DNA from: Paractinoplanes atraurantiacus
Lineage (GTDB): Bacteria; Actinomycetota; Actinomycetes; Mycobacteriales; Micromonosporaceae
NCBI RefSeq assembly: GCF_900215205.1
Contig: NZ_OBDY01000026.1
Location: 93,164-157,163 of the forward strand
Length of the DNA: 64,000 bases
Direction: 5' to 3'
In this document: positions 38,958 through 46,819 of the stretch, piece by piece
How positions within the stretch are numbered: the first letter of the stretch is position 1
Layout: the number at the start of each line of letters is the position of its first letter
Position numbers and translations under genes: made by a program
Notes under the pieces: generated by a model
Told to the model about the DNA's origin: nothing
Databases searched by the model: none
What the model saw: only the letters and a program-made list of their open reading frames with translations

Positions 38958-39895
38958 GCCAGCTGGCCGAGCACAAACGCCGGCGGATCGACGAGCTGAC
39001 CGCTCGGACGGCCGAGGGCGGTGGGGTCAGCCTGTTCCGCGACGCCGGCCGCCGGCTGCTGCGCAACCCGACCGCGATCGTCGGCGCCACGATCATCCTG
39101 CTGTTCCTGGTCATCGCGATCTTCGCGCCGCTGGTGGCGCCGCACGACCCGGTGCAGCGGTTCCCCGAGCTGACCAAGGACCTGACCGTCGACAACATTC
39201 CGGGCCCGACCGCCGGGCACCCGTTCGGCAGCGACCCTCTCGGCCGCGACTTCATGTCCCGGATGATCTACGGCGCCCGGCAGACGATGTTCGTGGGCGT
39301 GCTGGCCACGTTGATCGGCCTGCTGTTCGGTGTGCTGTTCGGCGCCGTCGCGGGGGCCGCCGGCGGCTGGATCGACGTGGTGATCATGCGGTTCACCGAC
39401 GTCATGCTGGCCCTGCCCAGCCTGCTGCTGGCGATCACCCTGGTCGCCCTCGCCCGCCAGTCCACGCAGTGGACGGTGATCGTCGCGGTGGCGATCGTGA
39501 ACGTGCCCATCTTCGCCCGGCTGTTACGCGGGTCGATGCTGGCCCAGCGGGAAAGCGATCATGTGCTGGCCGCCCGCGCCCTGGGCGTGAAGCGGCGCGA
39601 CATCGTCACCCGGCACATGCTGCCGAACTCGCTCACCGCGGTCATCGTGCAGGCCACGCTCACGTTCGCGGTGGCCATCCTGGACGCGGCCGCGCTGTCG
39701 TTCCTCGGCCTCGGCGACCCGGACATCAACCGGGCCGAGTGGGGACTGATGCTGGGCGTGGACGGTGTCCGCTATTTCGAGGTACGCCCCGAGCTCGCCT
39801 ACTTCCCGGCCCTGGCCATCATCCTCGTGGCCCTCGGCTTCACGCTGCTCGGCGAGGGCATGCGCGAGGCGCTCGACCCGAAGAACCGGCGGTGA
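38954..39895 (+). CDS. ABC importer permease, DppC/OppC type
   Basis: 313 aa. A cytoplasmic N-terminus precedes the OppC_N motif (LLRNPTAIVGATIILLFLVIAIFAPLVAPHDP), then GHPFGSDPLGRDFMSRMIYGAR and an EAA loop (AARALGVKRRDIVTRHMLPNSL). Six membrane segments. It pairs with the DppB-type permease to form the pore. Start and stop both overlap neighbouring genes by 4 nt, indicating coupled translation. Confidence 0.95.
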   Translation: MSQLAEHKRRRIDELTARTAEGGGVSLFRDAGRRLLRNPTAIVGATIILLFLVIAIFAPLVAPHDPVQRFPELTKDLTVDNIPGPTAGHPFGSDPLGRDFMSRMIYGARQTMFVGVLATLIGLLFGVLFGAVAGAAGGWIDVVIMRFTDVMLALPSLLLAITLVALARQSTQWTVIVAVAIVNVPIFARLLRGSMLAQRESDHVLAARALGVKRRDIVTRHMLPNSLTAVIVQATLTFAVAILDAAALSFLGLGDPDINRAEWGLMLGVDGVRYFEVRPELAYFPALAIILVALGFTLLGEGMREALDPKNRR

Positions 39896-40881
39896 TCGGC
39901 ATGCCCCTGCTCGACGTGCGCGACCTCTCGGTGGTCTTCCAGCGCGACAACAAGCCGTTCACCGCGGTGGACGGCGTCAGCTTCACGGTCGAGCCGGGCC
40001 AGGCGGTCGGCCTGGTCGGCGAGTCCGGCTGCGGCAAGTCGGTGACCAGCCTGGCCATCATGGGTCTGCTCCCCCGGCGTGGCAACAAGGTCACCGGCGA
40101 GGTGCTGTTCGACGACACCGATCTGCTCAAGCTGCGCCCGCAGGAGCTGCGGGACCGGCGCGGCCGCGACATCGGCATGATCTTCCAGGACCCGCTGTCC
40201 TCGCTCAACCCGGTGATCCCTCTCGGACTCCAGGTGGCCGAGGTGCTCGAACGTCACCAGGGCAAGAAGCGGCAGGAGGCGCTGCGGGAGGCCCGGAAGC
40301 TGCTCGACGCGGTCGGCATCCCCGACCCGACGCGGCGGCTCAAGGAGTTCCCGCACCAGCTCTCCGGCGGCATGCGGCAGCGGGCGCTGATCGCCATCGC
40401 GCTCGCCTGCAAGCCGCGCCTGCTGATCGCCGACGAGCCGACCACGGCCCTCGACGTGACCATCCAGGCGCAGATCCTCACCCTGCTCAAGGAGTTGGTC
40501 GAGGGTTCCGGCACGGCCCTGATCATGATCACCCACGACCTGGGCGTGGTGGCCGGGCTCTGCGACACGGTCAACGTGCTGTACGCGGGCAAGGTGGTCG
40601 AGCGGGCGGCCCGGCACGACCTCTTCGGGGCGCCGCGACACCCGTACACCCATGGTCTTCTGCAGTCCGTTCCTCGCCTCGACGTCGAGCGCGGCGGGCG
40701 GCTGCACCAGATCAGGGGCTCGGTGAACGACAACATCCCCTGGTCGGAGGGCTGCGCGTTCGCACCGCGCTGCGACCGGGTGATCGACGCCTGCATCGGC
40801 GAGACGGTGCCGCTCGAGCCGGCCTTCCGCGGCGGCGCGCTGCGCTGCACGAACCCCGTACCGCAGGAGGTGCCGGCGTGA
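39892..40881 (+). CDS. ABC importer ATPase, DppD/OppD type
   Basis: 329 aa from GTG 39892, which overlaps the permease stop; ATG 39901 is an alternative. Walker A GESGCGKS, Q loop MIFQDPLSSLNP, signature LSGGMRQR, Walker B LLIADEPTTALD and H-loop MITHDLGVV are intact. The C-terminal oligopeptide-transporter extension carries a Cys-rich motif (GCAFAPRCDRVIDAC) typical of DppD, possibly binding an Fe-S cluster. It powers import as a heterodimer with the next ATPase. Confidence 0.95.
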   Translation: MIGMPLLDVRDLSVVFQRDNKPFTAVDGVSFTVEPGQAVGLVGESGCGKSVTSLAIMGLLPRRGNKVTGEVLFDDTDLLKLRPQELRDRRGRDIGMIFQDPLSSLNPVIPLGLQVAEVLERHQGKKRQEALREARKLLDAVGIPDPTRRLKEFPHQLSGGMRQRALIAIALACKPRLLIADEPTTALDVTIQAQILTLLKELVEGSGTALIMITHDLGVVAGLCDTVNVLYAGKVVERAARHDLFGAPRHPYTHGLLQSVPRLDVERGGRLHQIRGSVNDNIPWSEGCAFAPRCDRVIDACIGETVPLEPAFRGGALRCTNPVPQEVPA

Positions 40882-41981
40882 GCTCCCTGGTCGAGATCGA
40901 CGACCTCAAGGTCCACTTTCCGATCAAAAGCGGACTGCTGCTCAACCGTACGGTCGGATACGTCTACGCCGTCGACGGCGTCTCCCTGACGATCGAGCGG
41001 GGCGAGACGTACGGCCTGGTCGGCGAGTCCGGCTGCGGCAAGTCGACGCTGGGCCGCGGCCTGCTCCGCCTCGTCGAGCCGACGAACGGGAAAATCACCT
41101 TCGACGGTACGGATGTCCGCGCGCTCGAGGGCGAGCAGATGCGCCGGTTCCGCCGGCGCATGCAGATGGTCTTCCAGGACCCGATGTCCAGCCTCGACCC
41201 GCGCCAGTCGGTGGAGTCGCTGCTCGTCGAGGGCCTCAAGGCGCACGGTCTGGCCAAGGACAAGGCCGCCATGCGGACGAGGCTGAGGTCCACCCTCGAC
41301 TCCGTCGGGCTGCCGGCGTCGGCCCTGAACAAATATCCGCACGAGTTCTCCGGCGGCCAGCGCCAGCGCATCGGCATCGCCCGCGCCCTGGTGCTGGGCC
41401 CCGAGCTCATCGTGGCCGACGAGCCGGTGTCCGCCCTCGACGTGTCGATCCAGGCCCAGGTGGTCAACCTGCTCGGCGACCTGCAGGAGTCGCTCGGCCT
41501 GACCTACCTGGTCATCGCCCACGACCTGGCCGTGGTCCGGCACATCTCCGACACGATCGGCGTGATGTACCTGGGCTCGCTGGTCGAGGAGGCGGACGGC
41601 GACCAGTTGTACGGCCGCCCGCTCCACCCGTACACCCGGGCCCTGCTCTCGGCCGTGCCCATCCCCGACCCGTACGTGGAGGATCAGCGCGAGCGCATCC
41701 TGCTGGCCGGCGACCTCCCGTCCCCGGCCAACCCGCCGAGCGGATGCCGTTTCCGCACCCGCTGCCCGTGGTCACAGACCCGCTGCGCCGCGGAACGCCC
41801 GGACCTGCGCGTCTTCGACGACTCGGGCCAGCGCGTGGCCTGCCACTTCGCCGAGGAGATCCTGGCCGGCACCCTGAAGCCCCACGAGGTCCGAGCCGAG
41901 ATCGTCCGCCCGGGCGCCGACGCTGCCCCCGGCGTGGGCCCCGAGCTGATCCCGACCCGCACCGACGTGCCGGCGCCGTAG
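40878..41981 (+). CDS. ABC importer ATPase, DppF/OppF type
   Basis: 367 aa from GTG 40878, overlapping the previous stop, with CAGGAGG upstream. Walker A GESGCGKST, Q loop MVFQDPMSSLDP, signature FSGGQRQR, Walker B LIVADEPVSALD, H-loop VIAHDLAVV. The C-terminal Cys motif (SGCRFRTRCPWSQTRC) is present. The last 40 residues are an Ala/Pro-rich tail. It is the last gene of the importer operon; no terminator hairpin is obvious after 41981. Confidence 0.95.
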   Translation: MSSLVEIDDLKVHFPIKSGLLLNRTVGYVYAVDGVSLTIERGETYGLVGESGCGKSTLGRGLLRLVEPTNGKITFDGTDVRALEGEQMRRFRRRMQMVFQDPMSSLDPRQSVESLLVEGLKAHGLAKDKAAMRTRLRSTLDSVGLPASALNKYPHEFSGGQRQRIGIARALVLGPELIVADEPVSALDVSIQAQVVNLLGDLQESLGLTYLVIAHDLAVVRHISDTIGVMYLGSLVEEADGDQLYGRPLHPYTRALLSAVPIPDPYVEDQRERILLAGDLPSPANPPSGCRFRTRCPWSQTRCAAERPDLRVFDDSGQRVACHFAEEILAGTLKPHEVRAEIVRPGADAAPGVGPELIPTRTDVPAP

Positions 41982-42275
41982 CCAGGCTCCGCTGCTGGTC
42001 CTGCCCCTGTCCGGGGAGGCCGCCCAGTACAACTGGACCCACTGGCTCCCGTATCGCCACGCTTGACCATGACGCACTGTGCAGGCATGGTGGCGCAAGG
42101 CAGCCGCAGCGTGGCAGAATCAGGCATGTCAATATAAGATCCACTGTCTTGCCGCATGCCGCTGGCTCGGCCGGCGACCTGACCTGCGCAGTCGACCCTT
42201 ACGCCGCCGAACTCAACGTCGTGGTCGAAGGCCGTGGCGAGGTCGCATGGCAACCTCCGTGGGCGGGGAGATGCA
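41982..42275. other. Gap upstream of DUF397 gene
   Basis: About 290 bp. One plus-strand frame contains CAVDPYAAELNVVVEGRGEV but has no ribosome binding site and no family resemblance. An AT-rich patch (TCAATATAAGATC, about 42128-42140) could hold the -10 region for the DUF397 gene. Nothing else is supported. Confidence 0.4.
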
Positions 42276-42482
42276 GTGACGGAAGCGGTCTGGGACAACG
42301 TCGTATGGCGCAAGAGCACACGTAGTACCGGCAACAACGCATGTGTCGAAGTGGCATTCCTTGGCGACAGGGTCGCAGTCCGCGACTCGAAAACCCCGGA
42401 CAGTCCCGTGCTGATCTTCTCTGCGGCCGAATGGCGCTCCTTCATTGAGTGGATCACCAAGGATAGCGAAGGTGTCGCGTGA
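42276..42482 (+). CDS. DUF397 protein
   Basis: 68 aa from GTG 42276 with GGGGAG 5 nt upstream. Typical blocks: VVWRKSTRSTGNNACVEVAF, VAVRDSKTPDSPVL, and FSAAEWRSFIEWI. It lies tail to tail with the HTH/DUF5753 regulator at 42492, 9 bp apart. In streptomycetes such pairs (for example WhiJ/BldB-like loci) regulate development or antibiotic production, the HTH protein binding DNA and the DUF397 protein relieving it. This pair appears intact. Confidence 0.88.
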   Translation: MTEAVWDNVVWRKSTRSTGNNACVEVAFLGDRVAVRDSKTPDSPVLIFSAAEWRSFIEWITKDSEGVA

Positions 42483-42491
42483 CGCTTCCCC

Positions 42492-43367
42492 TCAGCTCAT
42501 CTCTGCGATGATCGAACCGAGGAAGTCGGCTGTTGCCGACCGCCCCAAAGCGAGTTCCTCCATCCGGTAGAACTCCTCCTTATACTCGGCGATGACGTTC
42601 TCGTCCTCGCGAGGCGAGACGCTCGCGGCCCGGTTGTCAAGGAACAGCAACTCGTCGTCCTCCGGGTCAGCGAACTCCAGCATCGTGAAGCCGAGCCGCA
42701 TGCCGAAGTGGAAGCCTTGGGTGAACGGCATGATCTGTATGCTGATCCCGGGACGCTCGTTCAATTCCTGAAGTCGCTTCAGTTGGCGAGCCATGATCTT
42801 GCCGTCTCGGGGCTTCGCGCCCACCCATCTGCGGACGACGGCCTCGTCCAGGATGAAGAACATCTCCGGTGGGCTGTCGCGTTCTAAGATTGCCTGCCGC
42901 AGCATCCGCGCTTCAACTTGGCGCTCGATGTCGCGGTCAGTGGTCTCGGTAGATGCGTACGCCTCGTTAACGGCGCGGGCGTACTCCTCCGTTTGGAGAA
43001 GCCCGGGAACGACGAGGGGCTCGCTCTGACGTAGTAGCGAGGCGGATTCCTCGTAGCTCAGGTAGGCCCTGAACTCTCGGCCGAGCACGTCTCGGTATTG
43101 ACTCCAGCCTTGCTGTCGGCTAGCTCGCGCCATGTCTGTGAGGGACTTGACCAGTTCGGGATCACTTACTTGGTAGTGGTCGAGCAGGGCTCGCAGGTCT
43201 GTTTGCTGAACGCCGACCTGTCCGTTTTCTATCCTCAGCAGCTTCGAAGGTGACCAGCCGAGATCATCAGCGACCTCTCGCTGGGTCAGACCCCTTTCTG
43301 ATCGCGCCCGGCGAAGCTCGATCCTCAAGCGACGTCGCTGCACAGTGGGATCGAGATACTGCTCCAT
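42492..43367 (-). CDS. XRE-family HTH regulator with DUF5753
   Basis: 291 aa. The N-terminal HTH (about 10-68) reads RIELRRARSERGLTQREVADD, then LGWSPSKLLRIENG. The C-terminal DUF5753 (about 100-280) has VVPGLLQTEEYARAV, MFFILDEAVVRRWVG, ISIQIMPFTQGFHFGM and DDELLFLDN. It is a cytoplasmic DNA-binding protein whose activity is thought to be set by a cognate DUF397 protein, here the convergent gene at 42276. Direct repeats GTAGCACAT upstream may be its own operator. Confidence 0.92.
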   Translation of the reverse strand: MEQYLDPTVQRRRLRIELRRARSERGLTQREVADDLGWSPSKLLRIENGQVGVQQTDLRALLDHYQVSDPELVKSLTDMARASRQQGWSQYRDVLGREFRAYLSYEESASLLRQSEPLVVPGLLQTEEYARAVNEAYASTETTDRDIERQVEARMLRQAILERDSPPEMFFILDEAVVRRWVGAKPRDGKIMARQLKRLQELNERPGISIQIMPFTQGFHFGMRLGFTMLEFADPEDDELLFLDNRAASVSPREDENVIAEYKEEFYRMEELALGRSATADFLGSIIAEMS

Positions 43368-43455
43368 AGTCGGCGATCTCCTGGGTTTGGGTGCTGATCA
43401 TTCGGCTGACCGCGCGGCGGAAGCCGTGACCAGCGTGGCGGGTTGCAGGTAGGTA

Positions 43456-43492
43456 GTAGCACATAGTGGATATCAAAGCGCTCGTAGCACAT
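43456..43492. promoter_or_regulatory. Direct repeat GTAGCACAT upstream of HTH gene
   Basis: Two identical 9-mers at 43456-43464 and 43484-43492, 28 bp apart, in the AT-rich region about 90 to 125 bp upstream of the HTH/DUF5753 start. They are plausible autoregulatory sites. Confidence 0.4.
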
Positions 43493-43700
43493 GTTTGACG
43501 CAAGCCATACCGGTACGACAGGGAGTAATATTGCTACTAGCTACCTGTCACTAGCAAGTGGGCGTATCCCGACTGCGACCACCCATCGGAGACTACCCGT
43601 CTTTCGGTATGGGCACCCGCAACTCGGGCCGTCGTGTCCGTGTCTTACCCGCTCATGGGGCGAGTTTCGAGGTGTCCAGCTTCGAAGAACCGGAGTCAGC

Positions 43701-44354
43701 GTGCGTAGGACGCCACCACCGAACCGAGAGACGGCGGCTCAGGGAGACCAGTCCTTATCCGCCACATCGGGATCTCCGCGTGTAGCTTCCGGCCGCCGTT
43801 ACTGGTTCGCGCCGTGGCGCAAAAGGGGCATTCCAACTTCCGCGATTTACGTTCAAGACGCAGGGTTACCGCTCGGCAGCGCGAGCGAGCGGAAACCTGA
43901 GGCCCCGGTTTGCTCACTTGTCGGCGACCGGGCGGCGAAGCCGCCTTCCTGGCCTCCATTGCTGGCACTGCCGCCCGTGGCGGGCCCGTCGCCCTCACCG
44001 GACCGCGGCCCGGCGTGGCTCCTCGCCTTGTTGGACTTCGTCGAGCGGGCAGCGGGTCGTGCCACGTCGCTGCGCGAACACGTAACGATCGTCCTCGTCT
44101 ACACGGCATCGTTCTTGTTGATCGCAGGTGTTGTAGTGACCGGAGCTGTGGTGGTCCTCATCAAAATGATGTCGATAGGGTCGTGGCCGGGAATGACGAC
44201 GATCGCCGTTGTCATTGCCGCCTCCGGCGGCACAGTCTTCGCCCGACGCACGATGAAGGACGCTGCAGCTCCTCGATCGAACGCGACAGCAGGAGTGTCA
44301 AGGAGCGACTCAGATGCCGCTGGCCCATCTCCTGATGACGTCAGCGGGAGCTGA
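43701..44354 (+). CDS. Hypothetical membrane protein
   Basis: 217 aa from GTG 43701, selected because GGAG sits 5 nt upstream; the open frame extends further 5' but with poor composition. The N-terminal 125 residues are Pro/Ser/Arg-rich and probably disordered. Two membrane helices follow (VTIVLVYTASFLLIAGVVVTGAVVV and a second after SWPGM). Base composition is less GC-rich than the neighbours. No known family. It converges on another small membrane protein at 44341. Confidence 0.45.
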   Translation: MRRTPPPNRETAAQGDQSLSATSGSPRVASGRRYWFAPWRKRGIPTSAIYVQDAGLPLGSASERKPEAPVCSLVGDRAAKPPSWPPLLALPPVAGPSPSPDRGPAWLLALLDFVERAAGRATSLREHVTIVLVYTASFLLIAGVVVTGAVVVLIKMMSIGSWPGMTTIAVVIAASGGTVFARRTMKDAAAPRSNATAGVSRSDSDAAGPSPDDVSGS

Positions 44355-44706
44355 GCCGGCGGGTAACGAGCCGGGTCACCGCAGGCTGGCTCGCCCAGCT
44401 CCCGATACACGTGGTAACCATCGCTCCAACGCTGATGAACGCGATCAGGAAGACGCGAGCCTCTTCGGCGAAGAGTCTCTGTGCCAAGAACGCGAAAGAC
44501 ATAAGAGAAGTGGCCGCGAGGATCGAGGAGGTCATCAGACCCGCCAGCAGGACCGCAAAGTGCTGCAGGGACTCGCCTGACTTACGGCCTGGGTGCCGCC
44601 GTGACACGCGAAGCGGCTTGGGCGCCGCCGAGCTCGAAGAGGCAGGCGCTCCCATGGGTCCTGCCAGGCCGACGCGCGAGAGCGGCGCTGCCCTATCTTT
44701 CACCAC
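44341..44706 (-). CDS. Hypothetical membrane protein, 121 aa
   Basis: Starts at GTG 44706 behind a GGAGGGGG stretch. A basic Pro/Ser-rich N-terminus (to about residue 42) is followed by two membrane helices (LQHFAVLLAGLMTSSILAATSL and VFLIAFISVGAMVTTCIGSW) and a short basic tail. Topology mirrors the convergent neighbour at 43701. Family unknown. Confidence 0.5.
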   Translation of the reverse strand: MVKDRAAPLSRVGLAGPMGAPASSSSAAPKPLRVSRRHPGRKSGESLQHFAVLLAGLMTSSILAATSLMSFAFLAQRLFAEEARVFLIAFISVGAMVTTCIGSWASQPAVTRLVTRRLSSR

Positions 44707-44813
44707 TGCACCACCCCCTCCGCACCGTTGATTTAACTAGCGTTGGCGCTGAACAGCCATGCGTTGCCCTCTGTTTCCCTCCATCGTGCCGAATGCCGCC
44801 ACGGCAGCTTGCT

Positions 44814-45035
44814 TCAGATCACCTGATCAGCTTCACCGATGCGGAGATCGGCCGGCACGAAGGGGCCAGCGGCCCAGCTTCGGCGGGTGATCACCTTGGC
44901 TCCCTGGCCGACCCAGCGCTCGCGCCACTCCTTCTCGGTCTCGAGCACGTCCCGGCCCCGCGGCCGGATCGGGTCGCGTCGGCCGCCGTCCCCGCCGTTG
45001 TTGCCCCACGTGCGCGCCTCACCGGACGTCCACAT
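44814..45035 (-). CDS. Small hypothetical protein, 73 aa
   Basis: From ATG 45035; codon third positions are strongly G/C, as in real genes here. Trp- and Arg-rich: LETEKEWRERWVGQGAKVIT, RRSWAAGPFVPADLRIGEAD. No good ribosome binding site is seen, so it may be a fragment of a longer lost gene. No family recognised. Confidence 0.33.
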   Translation of the reverse strand: MWTSGEARTWGNNGGDGGRRDPIRPRGRDVLETEKEWRERWVGQGAKVITRRSWAAGPFVPADLRIGEADQVI

Positions 45036-45061
45036 TGACCAGCCTGAGTCGGTTAACCTGT

Positions 45062-45083
45062 CTCAGCGCCTCCGATCGCTGAG
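45062..45083 (+). promoter_or_regulatory. Leader hairpin over the ribosome binding site
   Basis: CTCAGCG (45062-45068) and CGCTGAG (45077-45083) form a perfect 7-bp stem with an 8-nt loop. The descending arm includes the first bases of the Shine-Dalgarno GAGGGG (45081-45086) of the next gene, so the stem could restrict translation. Confidence 0.4.
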
Positions 45084-45092
45084 GGGACTCAC

Positions 45093-45965
45093 ATGACAGC
45101 CGCCCTTCTACCCCGCCCGGCCCCTGGCCCGCGCGTTGCCGTGCTCGGGCGCCGGGCGATCGCCGTCGCGGTCATCGCCGCCGTGCTGGGCGGGCTCAGC
45201 GGTCTGGCCCTCGGGTCCTGGCTGGCCTGGCGCGCCGTGCCCTCGAAGACGCCCGGCGAGGCCACGGCGATCAGCCTGGCCCGCACGGTTCTGCCCGGCC
45301 CGTTCGAGGAACGGGTGGAGTACTACGGTCGCAGCACGTTCTGGAACCCGTACAGCAAGAACACCCTGTTCGGCGGCACCGGCGTCCGCGCCGGCCGGGC
45401 CGGCGTGACCGGCACGGTGCCGCCGGACACCGACGTCGCGGCCGCCGTGCAGCAACAGATGCGCGCGCACGGCTGGCACGATGTCAGCGTCACGGGGTCG
45501 GCGGCGACCGCCGAGGTGACCGGCACCCGGGACGGACATCTCGCCGCCGTGCAGATCCCCTCGGGCGCCTACGACCCTCCGGGCCTGCGACTCGAGCTGA
45601 TGTGGGCCGAGCCGCCCGGCCACGTCCGCGACACCGTCATCGGCGGCCTGGCCGGCGCCCTGTCGGGCGCGCTGCTCGGGTTGTTCACCGCGAAGCGGAT
45701 ACGCCGCTACGGGCCGCGCCGGCAGCGGGCGTACTCGTGGCTCTGCGTGGCCACGCTGCTGTTGCTGGCCCCGGCCGGCCTGGGCAACATCCCGACCTCG
45801 ACCGGCTCCCTGCTCGCCAACACCCACCGCAACGGCACAGGCCCGTCGGTCTATTGGGGCGGCTTCGTCATTTGGGGTGCCGAGCCCCTGGCCCTGCTGT
45901 CCGTGATCCCGATCCTGGCCATCCTCGCCCTCTGCTTCTGGCCCCGGGGTCAGGCGGTCAGGTAG
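45093..45965 (+). CDS. Hypothetical membrane protein, 290 aa
   Basis: ATG 45093 with GAGGGG upstream. One N-terminal membrane helix (about 22-48), an external domain of about 120 residues (LARTVLPGPFEERVEYYGRS, VPPDTDVAAAVQQQMRAHGW), then three membrane helices at the C-terminus (about 182-200, 215-235, 260-285). No conserved motif known to me. It overlaps the convergent GNAT gene by 16 nt. Possibly an actinomycete-specific envelope protein. Confidence 0.7.
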   Translation: MTAALLPRPAPGPRVAVLGRRAIAVAVIAAVLGGLSGLALGSWLAWRAVPSKTPGEATAISLARTVLPGPFEERVEYYGRSTFWNPYSKNTLFGGTGVRAGRAGVTGTVPPDTDVAAAVQQQMRAHGWHDVSVTGSAATAEVTGTRDGHLAAVQIPSGAYDPPGLRLELMWAEPPGHVRDTVIGGLAGALSGALLGLFTAKRIRRYGPRRQRAYSWLCVATLLLLAPAGLGNIPTSTGSLLANTHRNGTGPSVYWGGFVIWGAEPLALLSVIPILAILALCFWPRGQAVR

Positions 45966-46687
45966 AAGCAGCGGTCCGGGTGGACCGGCGCCACCTCGAA
46001 TCCGAGGGAGCGATGCAGGTGGTAGCCGTCCTGCGTGGGGAAGACGACGGCTTGGACGGCGCCCTGGGCGGCCGCGGCCGCGAGCCTGACCCGGGTGAGC
46101 GCGGTCCCGATCCCGCGGCGGCGCCAGCCTGCGGCGACGCAACACTGGACCAGCAGCACCGCGTCGTCGAAGTGGAATGACGTGGCGGCCCCGACCGCGG
46201 CGCCCTGGTGGTGGGCGGTCCAGTGCCGGCCGAGGCGGGCCGCGATCTGCACGCGCCGGTCGAGTTCGCCGGCCTCGTCCCACCAGCCGTCCTCGGCGTA
46301 CACCCGCTGGTTCCGGCGAAGCTCGTCGAGGTCGTTCGCTTCACTGATCTGCCACTGCCCCGAGGGTGGCTCCTCGGTCCGGCTCAGCCGGCGGCCCATG
46401 TTGGTCCCGGTGCGCTCGGGTACGAGTCCGCGGTCGATCAGCCGGGCGGTCACGTCCGGATCCGGGGGCCCGGTGACGAGCACCGAGGCGGGCACGGACC
46501 TCTCGCGCAGCCAGTCGAGCAGGACGTCCAGCTCACCGGGAGAGCCGACGGCGCCGTTGTCCGAGTTGGAGTCCAGGCCCGTCGCCACCGCGAAGCCGTC
46601 CCCGGCCCTGACCTGAGCGAAGCCGGCGGCGGCCAAGCCGCGCAACCACGCCACCTCCGCCCGCAGGGCCAGCTCGGAGATGTCCAT
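45950..46687 (-). CDS. GNAT N-acetyltransferase
   Basis: 245 aa. The C-terminal GNAT domain (about 95-245) shows motif A VLLVQCCVAAGWRRRGIGTAL, with the acetyl-CoA loop RRRGIG, and motif B YHLHRSLGFEVAP. The N-terminal 95 residues resemble a degenerate second GNAT half. It acetylates an unknown amine. It diverges from the pectate lyase gene. Confidence 0.88.
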   Translation of the reverse strand: MDISELALRAEVAWLRGLAAAGFAQVRAGDGFAVATGLDSNSDNGAVGSPGELDVLLDWLRERSVPASVLVTGPPDPDVTARLIDRGLVPERTGTNMGRRLSRTEEPPSGQWQISEANDLDELRRNQRVYAEDGWWDEAGELDRRVQIAARLGRHWTAHHQGAAVGAATSFHFDDAVLLVQCCVAAGWRRRGIGTALTRVRLAAAAAQGAVQAVVFPTQDGYHLHRSLGFEVAPVHPDRCFYLTA

Positions 46688-46752
46688 GAGCGCAGGTTAA
46701 TGCAAATCCTGCAACTCCTTGTTTCGGCATCGACCGCTATCTATCGTCCACA

Positions 46753-46766
46753 GGTAAGCGCTTTCC
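46753..46766. promoter_or_regulatory. LacI-type palindrome GGTAAGCGCTTTCC
   Basis: The core AAGCGCTT (46756-46763) is identical to that upstream of the acetylesterase at 30930-30937, with similar flanks. It lies 53 nt before the pectate lyase start. Two pectin-related genes sharing it suggests one LacI-family repressor. Confidence 0.6.
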
Positions 46767-46819
46767 TATCGTGGGAGGTGGCGCGACGGCACCCAGTCGA
46801 CGATGGAGATGAGACAGGA

